A stretch of DNA of 64,000 nt from Paracoccus sediminicola (GTDB lineage: Bacteria > Pseudomonadota > Alphaproteobacteria > Rhodobacterales > Rhodobacteraceae), in NCBI RefSeq assembly GCF_027912835.1, contig NZ_CP115768.1:1488001-1552000 (forward strand). Reading direction: 5' to 3'. Positions 8,598-18,113 of the stretch are shown here, piece by piece; position 1 is the stretch's first letter, and the number at the start of each line of letters is the position of its first letter. The translations under genes were made by a program, and so were the position numbers. The notes beneath the pieces are model-generated. The model saw nothing but the letters and a program-made list of their open reading frames with translations. It had not been told where the DNA came from and did no database searches.

Positions 8598-10853
8598 CTA
8601 GCGCGAGCTGCCCGCCTGCGCCAGATACTCGGTCACGGCACGACGCACCGGGCGACCATCGGCGCGGGCGGCGTCGATCAGACCGCGAAGCTCGGTCAGC
8701 GAGGTCTTCCGAATCAGATGCTTTACCGGGCCGATCGAGGCCGGGCGCATCGACAGCCGCCTTATGCCGAGCGCGGCAAAGGTCAGCGCCTCGACCGGCC
8801 GGCCTGCGTCCTCGCCGCAGAAAGACAGCGTCACCCCGGCCTCGGCGCAGCGCGCGATGATCTGATCCAGCAGGGCAAGAAACGGCTCGCTGAGCGTGTC
8901 ATAGCGGCGGCGAACGCGTTCGTTTTCGCGATCGGCGGCGAAGAAGAACTGCTTGAGATCGTTCCCCCCGATCGACACGAAATCGCATGACCTGAAGAAA
9001 CTCACCGGAGCAAAGGCCAGCGCCGGAGTTTCCAGCATCGACCCGACACGGATATCCATGGGCAGCGGCCTGCCGAATTTCTGTTCGCGCGCTAGCTCCT
9101 CCATCAGCATGCGCTGCGCGTCGGCATATTCCGACGGCTCGGCAATGAAGGGGAACATGATGTGCAGGGGCCGCCCCGCCGCCGCCCGGATCAGCGATTG
9201 CAGCTGCATCCGAAGCACGCCGCGCTTGTCGAGCCCAACGCGGATCGCCCGCCAGCCCATGGCCGGGTTCGGCTCATCCTGCGGCTTCATATAGGGCAAC
9301 ACCTTGTCCGAGCCGATATCAACGGTGCGGAACACCACCGGGCGGCCATGCGCGGCCTCCATGACGCGCGAATACAGCGCTGCCAGTTCGGATCGGCGCG
9401 GCACCCTCGTGCGGGTCAGGAACTGCAACTCGGTGCGGAACAGCCCGACCCCTTCCGCACCCGAATTTTCGAGGCTCGGCAGATCGGCCATCAGACCCGC
9501 ATTCATGAACAGCTCGATCCGCGTACCGCAAAGCGCCTCGGCTGGCTGGTCGCGCAGCCCGGCATAGCGCGACTGCGCCTCGGCCTGCATCGCGATCTTG
9601 TCGCGGAAGGCGGCAGCGACGCTGTCCTCGGGGCGCAGATGCACGATGCCGGCATCCCCATCGACGAGAATCGGGTCGCCGTTCAGCGCCTCGGTGGTGA
9701 TCCGGCTGGCATGGATTACCAGCGGAATCGCCAAGGCGCGGGCGACGATGGCGGCATGGCTGCCGACGCTGCCCTCTTCCAGAACGACGCCTTTCAGCTT
9801 CCGCCCATAATCCAGCAATTCCGCCGGGCCGATATTCCGCGCGACGAGAATGGGGTTGTCGGGCATCTCTGCGCCGGTATCGCTGCCCTGCCCGCTGAGG
9901 ATGCGCAGCAGCCGGTTCGAGAGATCGTCGAGATCATGCAACCGGTCGCGCAGATAGGGATCAGCGGCCATTTCGAGCCGGGAACGGGTCTGCGACTGTT
10001 CTTTCTCGACCGCGGCCTCGGCAGAAAGACCGAGATCGATATCCTCTTCCATCCGCCGCAACCACGAGCGGGAATGCGCAAACAGGCGATAGGCCTCCAG
10101 CACCTGCGCCTGATCGCTTTCGGCGACCATATCGGCATCGGCCAGCATCTTGTCGACGCGGGTGCGCAGTGTCGCCACCCCCTCATACAGCCGCCTGCGC
10201 TCGGTCTCCGGGTCGTCGCCGACCGGGTTGGCCACCACCACGCGCGGCTCGTGCAGCCAGACGCGACCCTCTGCCGCGCCCTCCTGTCCGCTCGCGCCGC
10301 GATAGAAGCTGGGGAAGCGATGGGCGAGCGGCAGGCTGTCATCGGCATTGCCCAGAAACGCGCCAAGTTCGGCCATCTCGGCCAGAACCATGGCGACGAC
10401 CTCCAGCCCATAGACGTCGTCATCGGTGAATTGCCGCGCCTCGCGCGACTGCACGACCAGAACGCCCAGCTTCTCGCCGACGCGCTGGATCGGCACGCCG
10501 AGAAACGAGGAATATACCTCCTCGCCGGTCTCGGGCATGAAGCGGAAACCCTGCTCGGATGGCGCATTGGCGCTGTTGATATGCCGCCCCGTGCGCGCGA
10601 CCCGTCCGACCAGACCCTCGCCCAGCCGCAGCCGGGTCTGGTGCACCGCCTCGGCCTTCAGCCCCTCGGTCGCGCAAAGCTCCAGCGTCTCGGAATCGCG
10701 GAACAGATAGATCGAGCAGACTTCGGTTCCCATCGAATCGGCGATGTGATGGGTGATGCTGTCCAGCCGGTCCTGGCTCGCCCCGGCCGAGCCGAGCGTA
10801 TCGCGCAGCCGGCGCAGCAATCGCCGAGAGTCACTGTCCTTGCGGTGCGGCAT
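8598..10853 (-). CDS. ptsP: PEP-protein phosphotransferase of the nitrogen PTS (EI-Ntr)
   Basis: First enzyme of the regulatory PTS-Ntr relay: it takes phosphate from phosphoenolpyruvate and passes it to NPr and then EIIA-Ntr. Domain order in the 751 residues: N-terminal GAF sensor (about 28-165), HPr-binding helical region, the swivelling phospho-His domain with GSHAAIVAR (His366), and the C-terminal PEP-binding TIM barrel (GVGLFRTELQFL, then DIGSDKVLPY, and FCGEDAGRP). The residue before SH is Gly rather than the common Thr-Ser-His form. It lies 33 bases after lysC on the same strand, a neighbour pair frequent in alphaproteobacteria. The GAF domain suggests control by glutamine or another small nitrogen signal. 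Confidence 0.95.
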   Translation of the reverse strand: MPHRKDSDSRRLLRRLRDTLGSAGASQDRLDSITHHIADSMGTEVCSIYLFRDSETLELCATEGLKAEAVHQTRLRLGEGLVGRVARTGRHINSANAPSEQGFRFMPETGEEVYSSFLGVPIQRVGEKLGVLVVQSREARQFTDDDVYGLEVVAMVLAEMAELGAFLGNADDSLPLAHRFPSFYRGASGQEGAAEGRVWLHEPRVVVANPVGDDPETERRRLYEGVATLRTRVDKMLADADMVAESDQAQVLEAYRLFAHSRSWLRRMEEDIDLGLSAEAAVEKEQSQTRSRLEMAADPYLRDRLHDLDDLSNRLLRILSGQGSDTGAEMPDNPILVARNIGPAELLDYGRKLKGVVLEEGSVGSHAAIVARALAIPLVIHASRITTEALNGDPILVDGDAGIVHLRPEDSVAAAFRDKIAMQAEAQSRYAGLRDQPAEALCGTRIELFMNAGLMADLPSLENSGAEGVGLFRTELQFLTRTRVPRRSELAALYSRVMEAAHGRPVVFRTVDIGSDKVLPYMKPQDEPNPAMGWRAIRVGLDKRGVLRMQLQSLIRAAAGRPLHIMFPFIAEPSEYADAQRMLMEELAREQKFGRPLPMDIRVGSMLETPALAFAPVSFFRSCDFVSIGGNDLKQFFFAADRENERVRRRYDTLSEPFLALLDQIIARCAEAGVTLSFCGEDAGRPVEALTFAALGIRRLSMRPASIGPVKHLIRKTSLTELRGLIDAARADGRPVRRAVTEYLAQAGSSR

Positions 10854-10886
10854 CGCCCCCTGCCCTGTCGCGCCCGTTGCGCGGCG

Positions 10887-12146
10887 TTATGCGGATTTCT
10901 CCAGCTCGAACGCATCATGCAGCGCCTGCACGGCCAGCTCCATGTATTTGCGGTCGATCAGCACGGAGATCTTGATCTCGGAGGTCGAGATCACCTTGAT
11001 ATTGATGTTTTCATCGGCAAGTGCCCGAAACATGCGCGCCGCGACACCCGCATGAGAGCGCATGCCGATCCCGACCACGCTGACCTTGGCGACATCGGTA
11101 TCGACGATCAGCTCGTCATACTGGATGCTGCCCGACTGGCGCGCATCTTCCATCGCCTTCTTCGCCCGCTCGACCTGGTTGATCGGGCAGGAGAACGTCA
11201 TGTCGGTGACCGAGCCCTTGTGATGCTCGAAATTCTTTTCCGAGATATTCTGGACGATCATGTCCACATTCACCCCTGCCTCCGCCAGCGGTGCAAAGAT
11301 TGCCGCCGATATGCCGGGGCGATCCTCGACCGTCACGAGGGTGATCTTGGCCTCGTCGCGGGAAAACGCGACGCCGTTCACGACTTTCGATTCCATGATC
11401 TCATCCTCATCACAGACCAGAGTGCCCGAGTTCTCATCCGTATCCTCGAAGGAGGACAGCACCCGGAGACGGACATTGTAACGCATCGCCAGCTCGACCG
11501 AGCGGGTCTGAAGCACCTTCGCCCCGAGGCTGGCCAGCTCCAGCATCTCCTCGAAGGCGATGCGGCTCAGCTTGCGGGCTTTCGAGGTGATGCGCGGGTC
11601 GGTCGTATAGACCCCGTCCACATCGGTATAGATGTCGCAGCGCTCGGCGTCAAAAGCGGCGGCGAAGGCGACGGCGGTGGTGTCCGACCCGCCACGGCCA
11701 AGCGTGGTGATCCGGTTGTCCTCGGCCACCCCCTGGAAACCAGCAATCACCGCGACCTTGAACCCCTCGCCGAATTTCTGGTCGATATTGGCGCGCGGAA
11801 TATCGACGAAACGCGCAGCCGAATGCGCGTCGGTGGTGTTGATCGGCACCTGCCAGCCCTGCCATGACCGGGCCGGGATCTCCATCTCCTGCAAGGTCAG
11901 CGCCATCAGCCCTGCCGTCACATTCTCGCCCGAGCTGACCACGGCGTCATATTCACGCGCATCGAACAAGGGCGAAGTCTGTTCGACCCAGCCGACGAGC
12001 TCATTGGTCTTGCCCGACATGGCGCTGACGATGACAATGACATCATAGCCGCGCTCGACCTCACGCTTGACCTTCTGGGCCGCGTTCCGGATCCGGTCGA
12101 GATCGGCGACGGAGGTGCCGCCGAATTTCATCACCAACAAGGGCAT
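10887..12146 (-). CDS. lysC: Aspartate kinase
   Basis: Catalyses ATP-dependent phosphorylation of aspartate, the entry step to lysine, threonine, methionine and diaminopimelate. The start at 12146 gives the family N-terminus MPLLVMKFGGTSVAD; upstream codons are not conserved. The 419 residues hold the kinase domain (KFGGTS at 7-12, GFQGVAEDNRITTLGRGGSDTTA loop) and two C-terminal ACT domains beginning near ITLVTVEDRPG and AKVSVVGIGMRS, which bind the feedback amino acids. This is the monofunctional alpha-type length. Downstream is ptsP. Confidence 0.96.
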   Translation of the reverse strand: MPLLVMKFGGTSVADLDRIRNAAQKVKREVERGYDVIVIVSAMSGKTNELVGWVEQTSPLFDAREYDAVVSSGENVTAGLMALTLQEMEIPARSWQGWQVPINTTDAHSAARFVDIPRANIDQKFGEGFKVAVIAGFQGVAEDNRITTLGRGGSDTTAVAFAAAFDAERCDIYTDVDGVYTTDPRITSKARKLSRIAFEEMLELASLGAKVLQTRSVELAMRYNVRLRVLSSFEDTDENSGTLVCDEDEIMESKVVNGVAFSRDEAKITLVTVEDRPGISAAIFAPLAEAGVNVDMIVQNISEKNFEHHKGSVTDMTFSCPINQVERAKKAMEDARQSGSIQYDELIVDTDVAKVSVVGIGMRSHAGVAARMFRALADENINIKVISTSEIKISVLIDRKYMELAVQALHDAFELEKSA

Positions 12147-12283
12147 GTCGTCCCTCCAGCTGCCTCGCCTGCGAGGTCTCAAAATCGGCCACCTTCTAGG
12201 GCGGCACCGCATTGCGCGCAAGGCCGCTGCGCCCCGGCGACACAAAAATGCTGCGATCCGGCGGGGCTGGAATGCAAAGCGCG

Positions 12284-12309
12284 AAAAAGGGCCGCGGGTT
12301 GCGGCCCTT
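12284..12309 (-). terminator. Rho-independent terminator of the aldolase gene
   Basis: The arms AAGGGCCGC (12287-12295) and GCGGCCCTT (12301-12309) pair over 9 bp with a 5-base loop. On the minus strand the stem is followed by TTTTT (12284-12288, partly in the stem). It separates the aldolase gene from lysC, so lysC must have its own promoter in the roughly 140 bases between them. Confidence 0.85.
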
Positions 12310-12365
12310 CATCCTGACACAAATATCCCGGGGTCCGGGGCAGCGCCCCGGTCCGGCGGCTGCGA

Positions 12366-13295
12366 TCAGTCGCGGCCCTTATAGATGTCGACCAGCTTGC
12401 CCAGCATATCCAGCGCGTCCTCGCGCGAGCGCTGGAAGCTGTTGCGCCCGATGATCGAACCATTGCCGCCGCCATCGCGGATCGCGCGGGCATCGTCATA
12501 GACCGCGTCGGCCCCCTTCGCCGCGCCGCCCGAAAACACCACGATCCGGCGCCCGCCAAAGGCCGCGTCCATGCAATGCTGCACGCGCTTGGCCTGGGTC
12601 GAGACGTCGATCTTCTGCGCCTCATAGACCTTCTTGGCGTCCTTGTTTTCCAGATGGTCGGTCGAGAGCTTGATCTTGATGATATGCGCGCCCAGCAGCG
12701 CCGCGATCTGCGCGGCGTAGGCTGCGATGTCGATGGCGGTCTCGCCATCCTTGCTGATCGCCTCACCGCGCGGATAGGACCAGATCACGGTGGGGATGCC
12801 GACGGCGGCCGCCTCGGCACGCATTTCCGAGATCTCCTCGAACATGTCCAGCGCCATGTCGGAACCCGGATAGATGGTGAAGCCGATCGCCGAGCACCCC
12901 AGCCGCAGCGCGTCCTGCACGGTCGCCGTCACAGCCTGGTTCTTGCCAGCGGTGTCGGACATCAGGCTGTTCGCGCTGTTGCATTTCAGGATCGTCGGGA
13001 TCTGGCCCGCGAAGCTGTCGGCGCCCGCCTCGATCATGCCCAGAGGGGCTGCATAGGCGTTCAGCCCCGCGTCAATGGCCAGCTTATAGTGGTAATGGGG
13101 ATCATAGCCCGCCGCATTCGGCGCGAAGCTGCGCGCCGGGCCGTGTTCGAATCCCTGATCGACCGGAAGGATGATCATCTTGCCAGAGCCACCCAGCTTG
13201 CCCTGCATCAGCATGCGGCAGAGATTGCCCTTCACGCCGGGATTTTCGCCTTCGTAATTGGCGAGGATTTTCTTGACGGTATTGGTGGCCTTCAT
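12366..13295 (-). CDS. fbaB: Class I fructose-bisphosphate aldolase (DhnA type)
   Basis: Cleaves or forms fructose 1,6-bisphosphate through a Schiff base. The start at 13295 gives MKATNTVKKILANYEG and 309 residues, typical of the archaeal-type/FbaB class I group. IILPVDQGFEHGP and the strand GAHIIKIKLST, which carries the Schiff-base lysine (Lys207 or Lys209), are visible, as is the phosphate-binding GGAAKGADAV loop. The gene ends 57 bases before its terminator. A palindrome-rich segment 60-100 bases upstream may be an operator. Confidence 0.93.
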   Translation of the reverse strand: MKATNTVKKILANYEGENPGVKGNLCRMLMQGKLGGSGKMIILPVDQGFEHGPARSFAPNAAGYDPHYHYKLAIDAGLNAYAAPLGMIEAGADSFAGQIPTILKCNSANSLMSDTAGKNQAVTATVQDALRLGCSAIGFTIYPGSDMALDMFEEISEMRAEAAAVGIPTVIWSYPRGEAISKDGETAIDIAAYAAQIAALLGAHIIKIKLSTDHLENKDAKKVYEAQKIDVSTQAKRVQHCMDAAFGGRRIVVFSGGAAKGADAVYDDARAIRDGGGNGSIIGRNSFQRSREDALDMLGKLVDIYKGRD

Positions 13296-13358
13296 GGCGT
13301 CCCCCGATGAATGAAACTGGCGCGGTTGTAGCAGCGCCGGGAGGCCCGGCAACAGCCG

Positions 13359-13397
13359 GTTGCGCTAACAAGCGAATGTTAGCGACCGCAGCGCAAC
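13359..13397 (-). promoter_or_regulatory. Nested inverted repeat upstream of the aldolase gene, possible LacI-type operator
   Basis: The outer arms GTTGCGCT (13359-13366) and AGCGCAAC (13390-13397) are perfect, and the inner arms CGCTAACA (13363-13370) and TGTTAGCG (13377-13384) are also a perfect pair with a 6-base spacer. TGTTAGCG is the kind of half-site seen in LacI-family operators. It lies 64-102 bases before the start codon. No regulator gene is nearby; the role is inferred. Confidence 0.4.
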
Positions 13398-13520
13398 CTA
13401 TACCGGAAGCATCGCGGAAAATCGCCACCGCAGGCTGCTTTGCACAAGCCGCGCATGACAGGTATTTGAACACCGAAGATGCCAGTATTTCGGGACGAAA
13501 TGAGAGCGGGGTGATAATGA

Positions 13521-13597
13521 TGGCGCGGTTGACGGGGCTCGAACCCGCGACCCCCGGCGTGACAGGCCGGTACTCTAACCAACTGAGCTACAACCGC
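13521..13597 (-). tRNA. tRNA-Asp (GTC), copy 1
   Basis: Read on the minus strand it begins GCGGTTGTAGCTCAGTTGG, has anticodon GTC (13561-13563) in the loop CTGTCAC, T arm GGGTTCGAGCCCC, acceptor end AACCGC, then discriminator G and encoded CCA (13521-13523). Length 77 bases. Identical to the copy exactly 100 bp away. Confidence 0.97.
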
Positions 13598-13620
13598 GCA
13601 TCATTCTCGGGCGATGGTGG

Positions 13621-13697
13621 TGGCGCGGTTGACGGGGCTCGAACCCGCGACCCCCGGCGTGACAGGCCGGTACTCTAACCAACTGAGCTACAACCGC
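13621..13697 (-). tRNA. tRNA-Asp (GTC), copy 2
   Basis: Identical in all 77 bases to the copy at 13521-13597, with the anticodon GTC at 13661-13663. On the minus strand this copy is transcribed first; the 23-base spacer between the two carries no evident terminator, so both probably come from one precursor. Confidence 0.97.
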
Positions 13698-13742
13698 ATG
13701 CTCACCAACCCCGGCATGATCGCCCGCCGGGGTAGCGGGGAT

Positions 13743-14900
13743 TTACGCGGAGTGGCCGGAGCCGTCAAGCGAGGAATCGGAAAAATCCGATTCCGTTCCG
13801 CGCGGCGTGCTGATCCGCCCGCCGCAAACCGGCGCGGGCGCGGCGGTCGTCGCCGGGCCGGAGGTGGGCAGGCCGCGCAACACCCGCACCGCCAGCCAGC
13901 CGAAGGCCTGCGCTTCCAGCATGTCTCCGTCCAGCCCGATCGCCTCGACCGGCAGCACCTCACAGGGCAATGCCGATGACAGCGCCGCCATGATCGCCGC
14001 ATTGTGACGCCCCCCGCCGCAGACGAGAACCTGCTCGGGCGGCGACGGCAGATGGTCGAATCCGGCGACGACCGAGGCCGCGAGCGCGGCGACAAGCGTG
14101 GCGGCCGCATCTTCGGCGTCAAGCTCCGCAACCGCCCGCGACAGACCCGCAAAAGCATCCCGGTCCAGCGATTTCGGCGGGGTGCGCGCGAAATAGGGGT
14201 GGCGCAGGAAGTCATCGACGATGGCCGGATCGGCGCGGCCTCTGGCCGCGAGCGCGCCGCCTTCGTCCCGCGCGCCGAGCCCGCGCGCGCGGATCATATC
14301 GTTGATCGGCGCATTGGCCGGGCCGGTATCGAAGGCGAGGCAGCCCTGTTCCGGCCCTGCCGCAGACGGATCCACCCAGGTCAGGTTGCCAACCCCGCCG
14401 AGATTGAGAAACAGCACCGGCGCGGGCGCCATCGTTCCCTCGCGCGCGGCCCAGTCGGCACAGGCCCAGTGGAAGAACGGCGCAAGCGGCGCGCCCTGCC
14501 CGCCCTGACGCACATCCTCGCTGCGGAAATCCCAGATCACGCGGCGACCGGTCTGCCGCGCCAGATCCGCGCCGGAGCCTGCCTGATGCGTGCCGCGCCC
14601 GCCCGGATCATGGGTCAGCGTCTGGCCGTGATAGCCGATCAGCGCGGCCTCGGGGAACTCTGCCGCAAGCGCCGCATGGGCCGCGACCGACAGCTCGGCG
14701 GCGTCGGCCACGCCCTCATCGCCCGGCCAGCGGCCAAGCGCGGCGTGCAGGATCTCGGCCTCATTGCCGGAATAGGCGCGGTAGCCACTGCGCCCGAACC
14801 CGCCGATCCGTTCGCCATCGGTTTCGATCAGCGCCGCATCCACCCCGTCGAGCGAGGTGCCCGACATCATGCCCAAAGCCCGGATCATCCTGCCTGTCAT
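13743..14900 (-). CDS. anmK: Anhydro-N-acetylmuramic acid kinase
   Basis: Hydrolyses the 1,6-anhydro ring and phosphorylates anhydroMurNAc to MurNAc-6-phosphate in cell-wall recycling. Start 14900 gives the family N-terminus with the phosphate-binding loop [19 protein letters not shown]; upstream codons in the same frame are non-conserved. Further ASKHA-fold motifs are [16 protein letters not shown] and LVCGGGRHN. The product is 385 residues, the usual size. Divergent from tyrS, with 56 bases between the starts. The first tRNA-Asp lies 45 bases downstream. Confidence 0.95.
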   Translation of the reverse strand: MTGRMIRALGMMSGTSLDGVDAALIETDGERIGGFGRSGYRAYSGNEAEILHAALGRWPGDEGVADAAELSVAAHAALAAEFPEAALIGYHGQTLTHDPGGRGTHQAGSGADLARQTGRRVIWDFRSEDVRQGGQGAPLAPFFHWACADWAAREGTMAPAPVLFLNLGGVGNLTWVDPSAAGPEQGCLAFDTGPANAPINDMIRARGLGARDEGGALAARGRADPAIVDDFLRHPYFARTPPKSLDRDAFAGLSRAVAELDAEDAAATLVAALAASVVAGFDHLPSPPEQVLVCGGGRHNAAIMAALSSALPCEVLPVEAIGLDGDMLEAQAFGWLAVRVLRGLPTSGPATTAAPAPVCGGRISTPRGTESDFSDSSLDGSGHSA

Positions 14901-14956
14901 GGGTTTTCCTTCCTTCTCTGCCCCGGTATATCCGGCACATCGAGAAGGAAAAACCC

Positions 14957-16195
14957 ATGACCCCGACCCCAAAATCAGACTTTCTGCGCATCATCATGGA
15001 GCGGGGCTTTCTGGCCGATTGCACCGATCTGACCGCGCTTGACGAGGCTTTGATCGAGGGGCCGGTCACGGCCTATATCGGCTATGACGCGACGGCGGCC
15101 AGCCTGCATGTCGGGCATCTGCTGAACATCATGCTGCTTCGCTGGTTCCAGAAAACCGGCAACCGCCCGATCACGCTGATGGGGGGCGGCACGACCAAGG
15201 TGGGCGATCCGTCCTTCCGCAGCGAAGAGCGCCCCTTGCTGGGCCCCGAACAGATCCAGTCGAATATCGACGGGATGCAAAGGGTCTTTGCGCGCTATCT
15301 TGACTACAATCAAAGCGGCGCGATGATGCTGAACAATGCCGAGTGGCTGGACGGGCTGAACTACCTCGATTTTCTGCGCGATATCGGGCGGCATTTCAGC
15401 GTCAACCGGATGCTCAGCTTCGAATCGGTGAAGTCTCGGCTGGATCGCGAGCAGTCGCTGAGCTTCCTCGAGTTCAATTACATGATCCTCCAGGCCTATG
15501 ACTTTCTGGAACTGAACCGGCGCTACGGCTGTTCGCTCCAGATGGGCGGCTCGGATCAGTGGGGCAATATCGTGAACGGGATCGACCTGACGCGGCGCGT
15601 CCTCGATACCGAGATCTGGGGGCTGACCACGCCGCTGCTGACGACAAGCGACGGGCGCAAGATGGGCAAATCCCAGGGCGGCGCGATCTGGCTGAGCGGC
15701 GACATGCTGTCGCCTTACGAATTCTGGCAATTCTGGCGCAACACCACCGATGCCGATGTGGGCCGTTTCCTGAAGCTTTACACCGAATTGCCGGTGGATG
15801 AATGCGACCGTCTGGGCGCGCTTGCGGGGTCCGAGATCAACGAGGCCAAGGTGCGGCTGGCGAACGAGGTCACCACGCTGCTGCACGGGGCCGAGGCGGC
15901 AGCCTCTGCCGAGGCGACCGCGCGCCAGGTGTTCGAACAGGGCGGCGCCGGCGGCGATCTGGAGATCGTGACGATCGGGGAGGATGCGCTGCCGCTCTCC
16001 GTCGTTCAGCTTTTGTCGCAGACCGGCATCACCGGGTCGGGCAAAGAGGCCAAGCGGCTGATCGCCGAGGGCGGGCTGCGGCTGAACAACGAAGCGGTCA
16101 GCGACCCGCAGACACAGGTCGATGCGGCGGTGATCGGCGACGGGCTGAAGGTCTCGGTCGGCAGGAAGAAGCATCGGATGGTGCAGCTCTCATGA
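14957..16195 (+). CDS. tyrS: Tyrosyl-tRNA synthetase
   Basis: Class I aminoacyl-tRNA synthetase charging tRNA-Tyr. The 412 residues contain the HIGH-type motif HVGH (51-54), the tyrosine pocket segment QAYDF followed by [11 protein letters not shown], the KMSKS-type loop KMGKS (235-239), and a C-terminal S4 RNA-binding domain (about 345-412, [18 protein letters not shown]). The stop overlaps the start of the ankyrin protein gene (ATGA at 16192-16195). Confidence 0.97.
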   Translation: MTPTPKSDFLRIIMERGFLADCTDLTALDEALIEGPVTAYIGYDATAASLHVGHLLNIMLLRWFQKTGNRPITLMGGGTTKVGDPSFRSEERPLLGPEQIQSNIDGMQRVFARYLDYNQSGAMMLNNAEWLDGLNYLDFLRDIGRHFSVNRMLSFESVKSRLDREQSLSFLEFNYMILQAYDFLELNRRYGCSLQMGGSDQWGNIVNGIDLTRRVLDTEIWGLTTPLLTTSDGRKMGKSQGGAIWLSGDMLSPYEFWQFWRNTTDADVGRFLKLYTELPVDECDRLGALAGSEINEAKVRLANEVTTLLHGAEAAASAEATARQVFEQGGAGGDLEIVTIGEDALPLSVVQLLSQTGITGSGKEAKRLIAEGGLRLNNEAVSDPQTQVDAAVIGDGLKVSVGRKKHRMVQLS

Positions 16196-16761
16196 ATCGT
16201 TTTCTCGGCATGTTGAGGGAAATATTCGGTCAGCCTGCCGGGGACGCCCCAGAGACGGCACCGACCGAGACCGGCGAGGAAGAAGCCGTCGAGCGATTTC
16301 TGCATGCGGTGGAAACCGGGGATCGCGATCTCGTCGAGCAGATGCTGAGCGAGGACCGCGAATATGCCACCGCGACCGGCGAATTCGGTTTCTCGGCGGT
16401 GACGAGGATGGATACGTCTTTCGACCCCGAGATCTTTGCGCTGCTGATGAAGCACGGGGCCGATGTGAACAGCGCCAATGACGAAGGCATCACCCTTCTT
16501 CATATCATCTCCGAGGGACGTTACGTCCCGCTGATCGTGGAATACGGCGCCGATATCGAAGCCCGCGACGATCAGGGTCGCACGCCGCTTCTGACCGCGA
16601 TGGAAGAGTTCGAGCGCGACGATGTCGTGGCTGCTCTGCTGGAGGCAGGGGCAGATCCCAATGCCCGCGCCGACGATGGCCAGACCGCATTGTCGCTGGC
16701 AGCTGAGGCGCATAACCGCTATTGCGAGGAATTGCTGCGCGAATATGGCGCGCGGGACTGA
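16192..16761 (+). CDS. Ankyrin-repeat protein
   Basis: A 189-residue cytoplasmic protein with no signal peptide, starting at ATG 16192 inside the tyrS stop. It contains about four ankyrin-type repeats from residue 35 on; the best preserved are [43 protein letters not shown] and [23 protein letters not shown] (each quoted only as a landmark). It is translationally coupled to tyrS. Ankyrin repeats bind proteins; partner and role are unknown. Confidence 0.85.
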   Translation: MNRFLGMLREIFGQPAGDAPETAPTETGEEEAVERFLHAVETGDRDLVEQMLSEDREYATATGEFGFSAVTRMDTSFDPEIFALLMKHGADVNSANDEGITLLHIISEGRYVPLIVEYGADIEARDDQGRTPLLTAMEEFERDDVVAALLEAGADPNARADDGQTALSLAAEAHNRYCEELLREYGARD

Positions 16762-16795
16762 CGGAGTGCCGGGCTGAGCGCCCAGACCGCAGCGC

Positions 16796-16826
16796 AAAAC
16801 GCCCGCCAGAGCTGATCCGGCGGGCG
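16796..16826 (-). terminator. Terminator after the cyclophilin pair
   Basis: The arms CGCCCGCC (16800-16807) and GGCGGGCG (16819-16826) form an 8-bp stem with an 11-base loop. On the minus strand it is followed directly by TTTT, as expected for a rho-independent terminator of the two cyclophilin genes. It lies between them and the convergent ankyrin gene. Confidence 0.75.
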
Positions 16827-16864
16827 AAGTTGCTCAGGTTGCGGGGTTCGGCCCGCCCCTCAGA

Positions 16865-17461
16865 TCATTCGCTGACGGTGACAGAGGCCATGTAATCGGG
16901 CTCGTCCACCGACCCATTCGCGGCCGGATCGCCCTTCTTCACCGATTGTAGCACCTCCCAGCCATCGACCAGCTGACCGACCACGGTGTATTCCCCATCG
17001 AGGAAGGTCGCAGGTGCCAGATCGATGAAGAACTGGCTGTTGGCACTGTTCGGGTCCTGGCTGCGGGCCATGCCGACCGTGCCGGCCTGAAAGGAGACAT
17101 CGCTGAACTCGGCTTCGAGATCGGGCATGTCCGACCCGCCCATTCCGGCCATTGCGGTATCGCCGTCCTGCTTTCCGAACTCGACATCGCCGGTCTGCGC
17201 CATGAAGCCGTCGATCACGCGGTGAAACACCACCCCGTCATAAGCGCCGGACTGCGCCAGCTCGACGAGCCGCGCGACATGGTTGGGTGCCTTGTCCTCA
17301 TAGAGATCCAGCGTGATCGTGCCCTTGGGTTCGCCCGAGGCATCGGCGATTTCGATCACCAGATTCGGGCCGGGGCCGTCGCTGACGCCCTGAATGCCCT
17401 GCGCCGATGCTGAACCGACGGCGAGGCAGAGGGCAGCGGAAATCGCGAGTTTATCAAACAT
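16865..17461 (-). CDS. ppiA: Peptidyl-prolyl cis-trans isomerase, exported cyclophilin
   Basis: 198 residues with a signal peptide (MFDKLAISAALCLAVGSASA, cut near residue 20), so it is probably periplasmic. The cyclophilin core VVFHRVIDGFMAQTGDVE and the SQDPNSANSQFFIDLAPA active-site region are intact, including the catalytic Arg of FHRVI. The start overlaps the end of the upstream cytoplasmic cyclophilin gene by 8 bases, so the two are one operon and arose by duplication. It assists folding of secreted proteins. Confidence 0.92.
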   Translation of the reverse strand: MFDKLAISAALCLAVGSASAQGIQGVSDGPGPNLVIEIADASGEPKGTITLDLYEDKAPNHVARLVELAQSGAYDGVVFHRVIDGFMAQTGDVEFGKQDGDTAMAGMGGSDMPDLEAEFSDVSFQAGTVGMARSQDPNSANSQFFIDLAPATFLDGEYTVVGQLVDGWEVLQSVKKGDPAANGSVDEPDYMASVTVSE

Positions 17462-17960
17462 CCGAAGCCACCTTCACCGAAATCATCCGGTCCGGATTCG
17501 CCGGCGGCTCGCCGCGGGCGATGGCGTCGACATGTTCCATCCCGTCGATCACACGGCCATAGACGGTATATTGTCCGTTCAGGAAGTGGTTATCCTTGAA
17601 ATTGATGAAGAACTGGCTGTTCGCGCTGTTCGGGTTCTGGCTGCGGGCTGCACCCAGCGTGCCGCGATCATGCGGGATCTTCGAGAACTCTGCCGGCAGG
17701 TCGTCCAGCTTGGACCCGCCCGTGCCGCAGCGACGAGCGTTGAAGTCATTCTCCATGTCGCCATGCTCGACATCGCCGGTCTGGGCCATGAAGCCCTCGA
17801 TCACGCGATGAAACGCGACATTGTCATATTCGCCAGCGCGGGCGAGTTCCTTCATGCGCTCGACATGTTTGGGCGCGACATCGGGCAGCAGCTCGATGGT
17901 GACCGGCCCGTCCTTCAGCTCGATGATGACGGTGTTCTCGGGATCCTTGATATCGGCCAT
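17454..17960 (-). CDS. ppiB: Peptidyl-prolyl cis-trans isomerase, cytoplasmic cyclophilin
   Basis: The start at 17960 gives MADIKDPENTVIIELKDG and 168 residues without a signal peptide. The open frame continues far upstream across pgk, but that part is an antisense shadow. The core VAFHRVIEGFMAQTGDVEHG and SQNPNSANSQFFINFKDN are those of active cyclophilins. It is the first gene of a two-gene operon with the exported cyclophilin and is divergent from pgk, with 153 bases between the starts. Confidence 0.93.
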   Translation of the reverse strand: MADIKDPENTVIIELKDGPVTIELLPDVAPKHVERMKELARAGEYDNVAFHRVIEGFMAQTGDVEHGDMENDFNARRCGTGGSKLDDLPAEFSKIPHDRGTLGAARSQNPNSANSQFFINFKDNHFLNGQYTVYGRVIDGMEHVDAIARGEPPANPDRMISVKVASDV

Positions 17961-18113
17961 GCGGGCCTCCTTTGGCATTCGCTTCGGGCTCAGACGTAAC
18001 CCGTCCGACCCTGCCCTGCAACGCACGAAGCCGTCACGGGTGCCCGCACGGCGCATTGACGATCCTGTGAGGATGCCCCAAAACCCAGTTCGGATATAGC
18101 ACCGGAGGCTGCG

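Noticed and set aside
9162..11867. A 901-codon open frame on the plus strand opposite ptsP and lysC
   Set aside because: It is the antisense of two well-supported genes, has no family motif, and has the His/Arg/Gln/Asp-rich composition expected from reading GC-rich genes backwards.
13521..13697. Tandem 77-bp repeats as a CRISPR or integration site
   Set aside because: They are two complete tRNA-Asp genes. There are only two units, a 23-base spacer, and no cas or integrase gene nearby.
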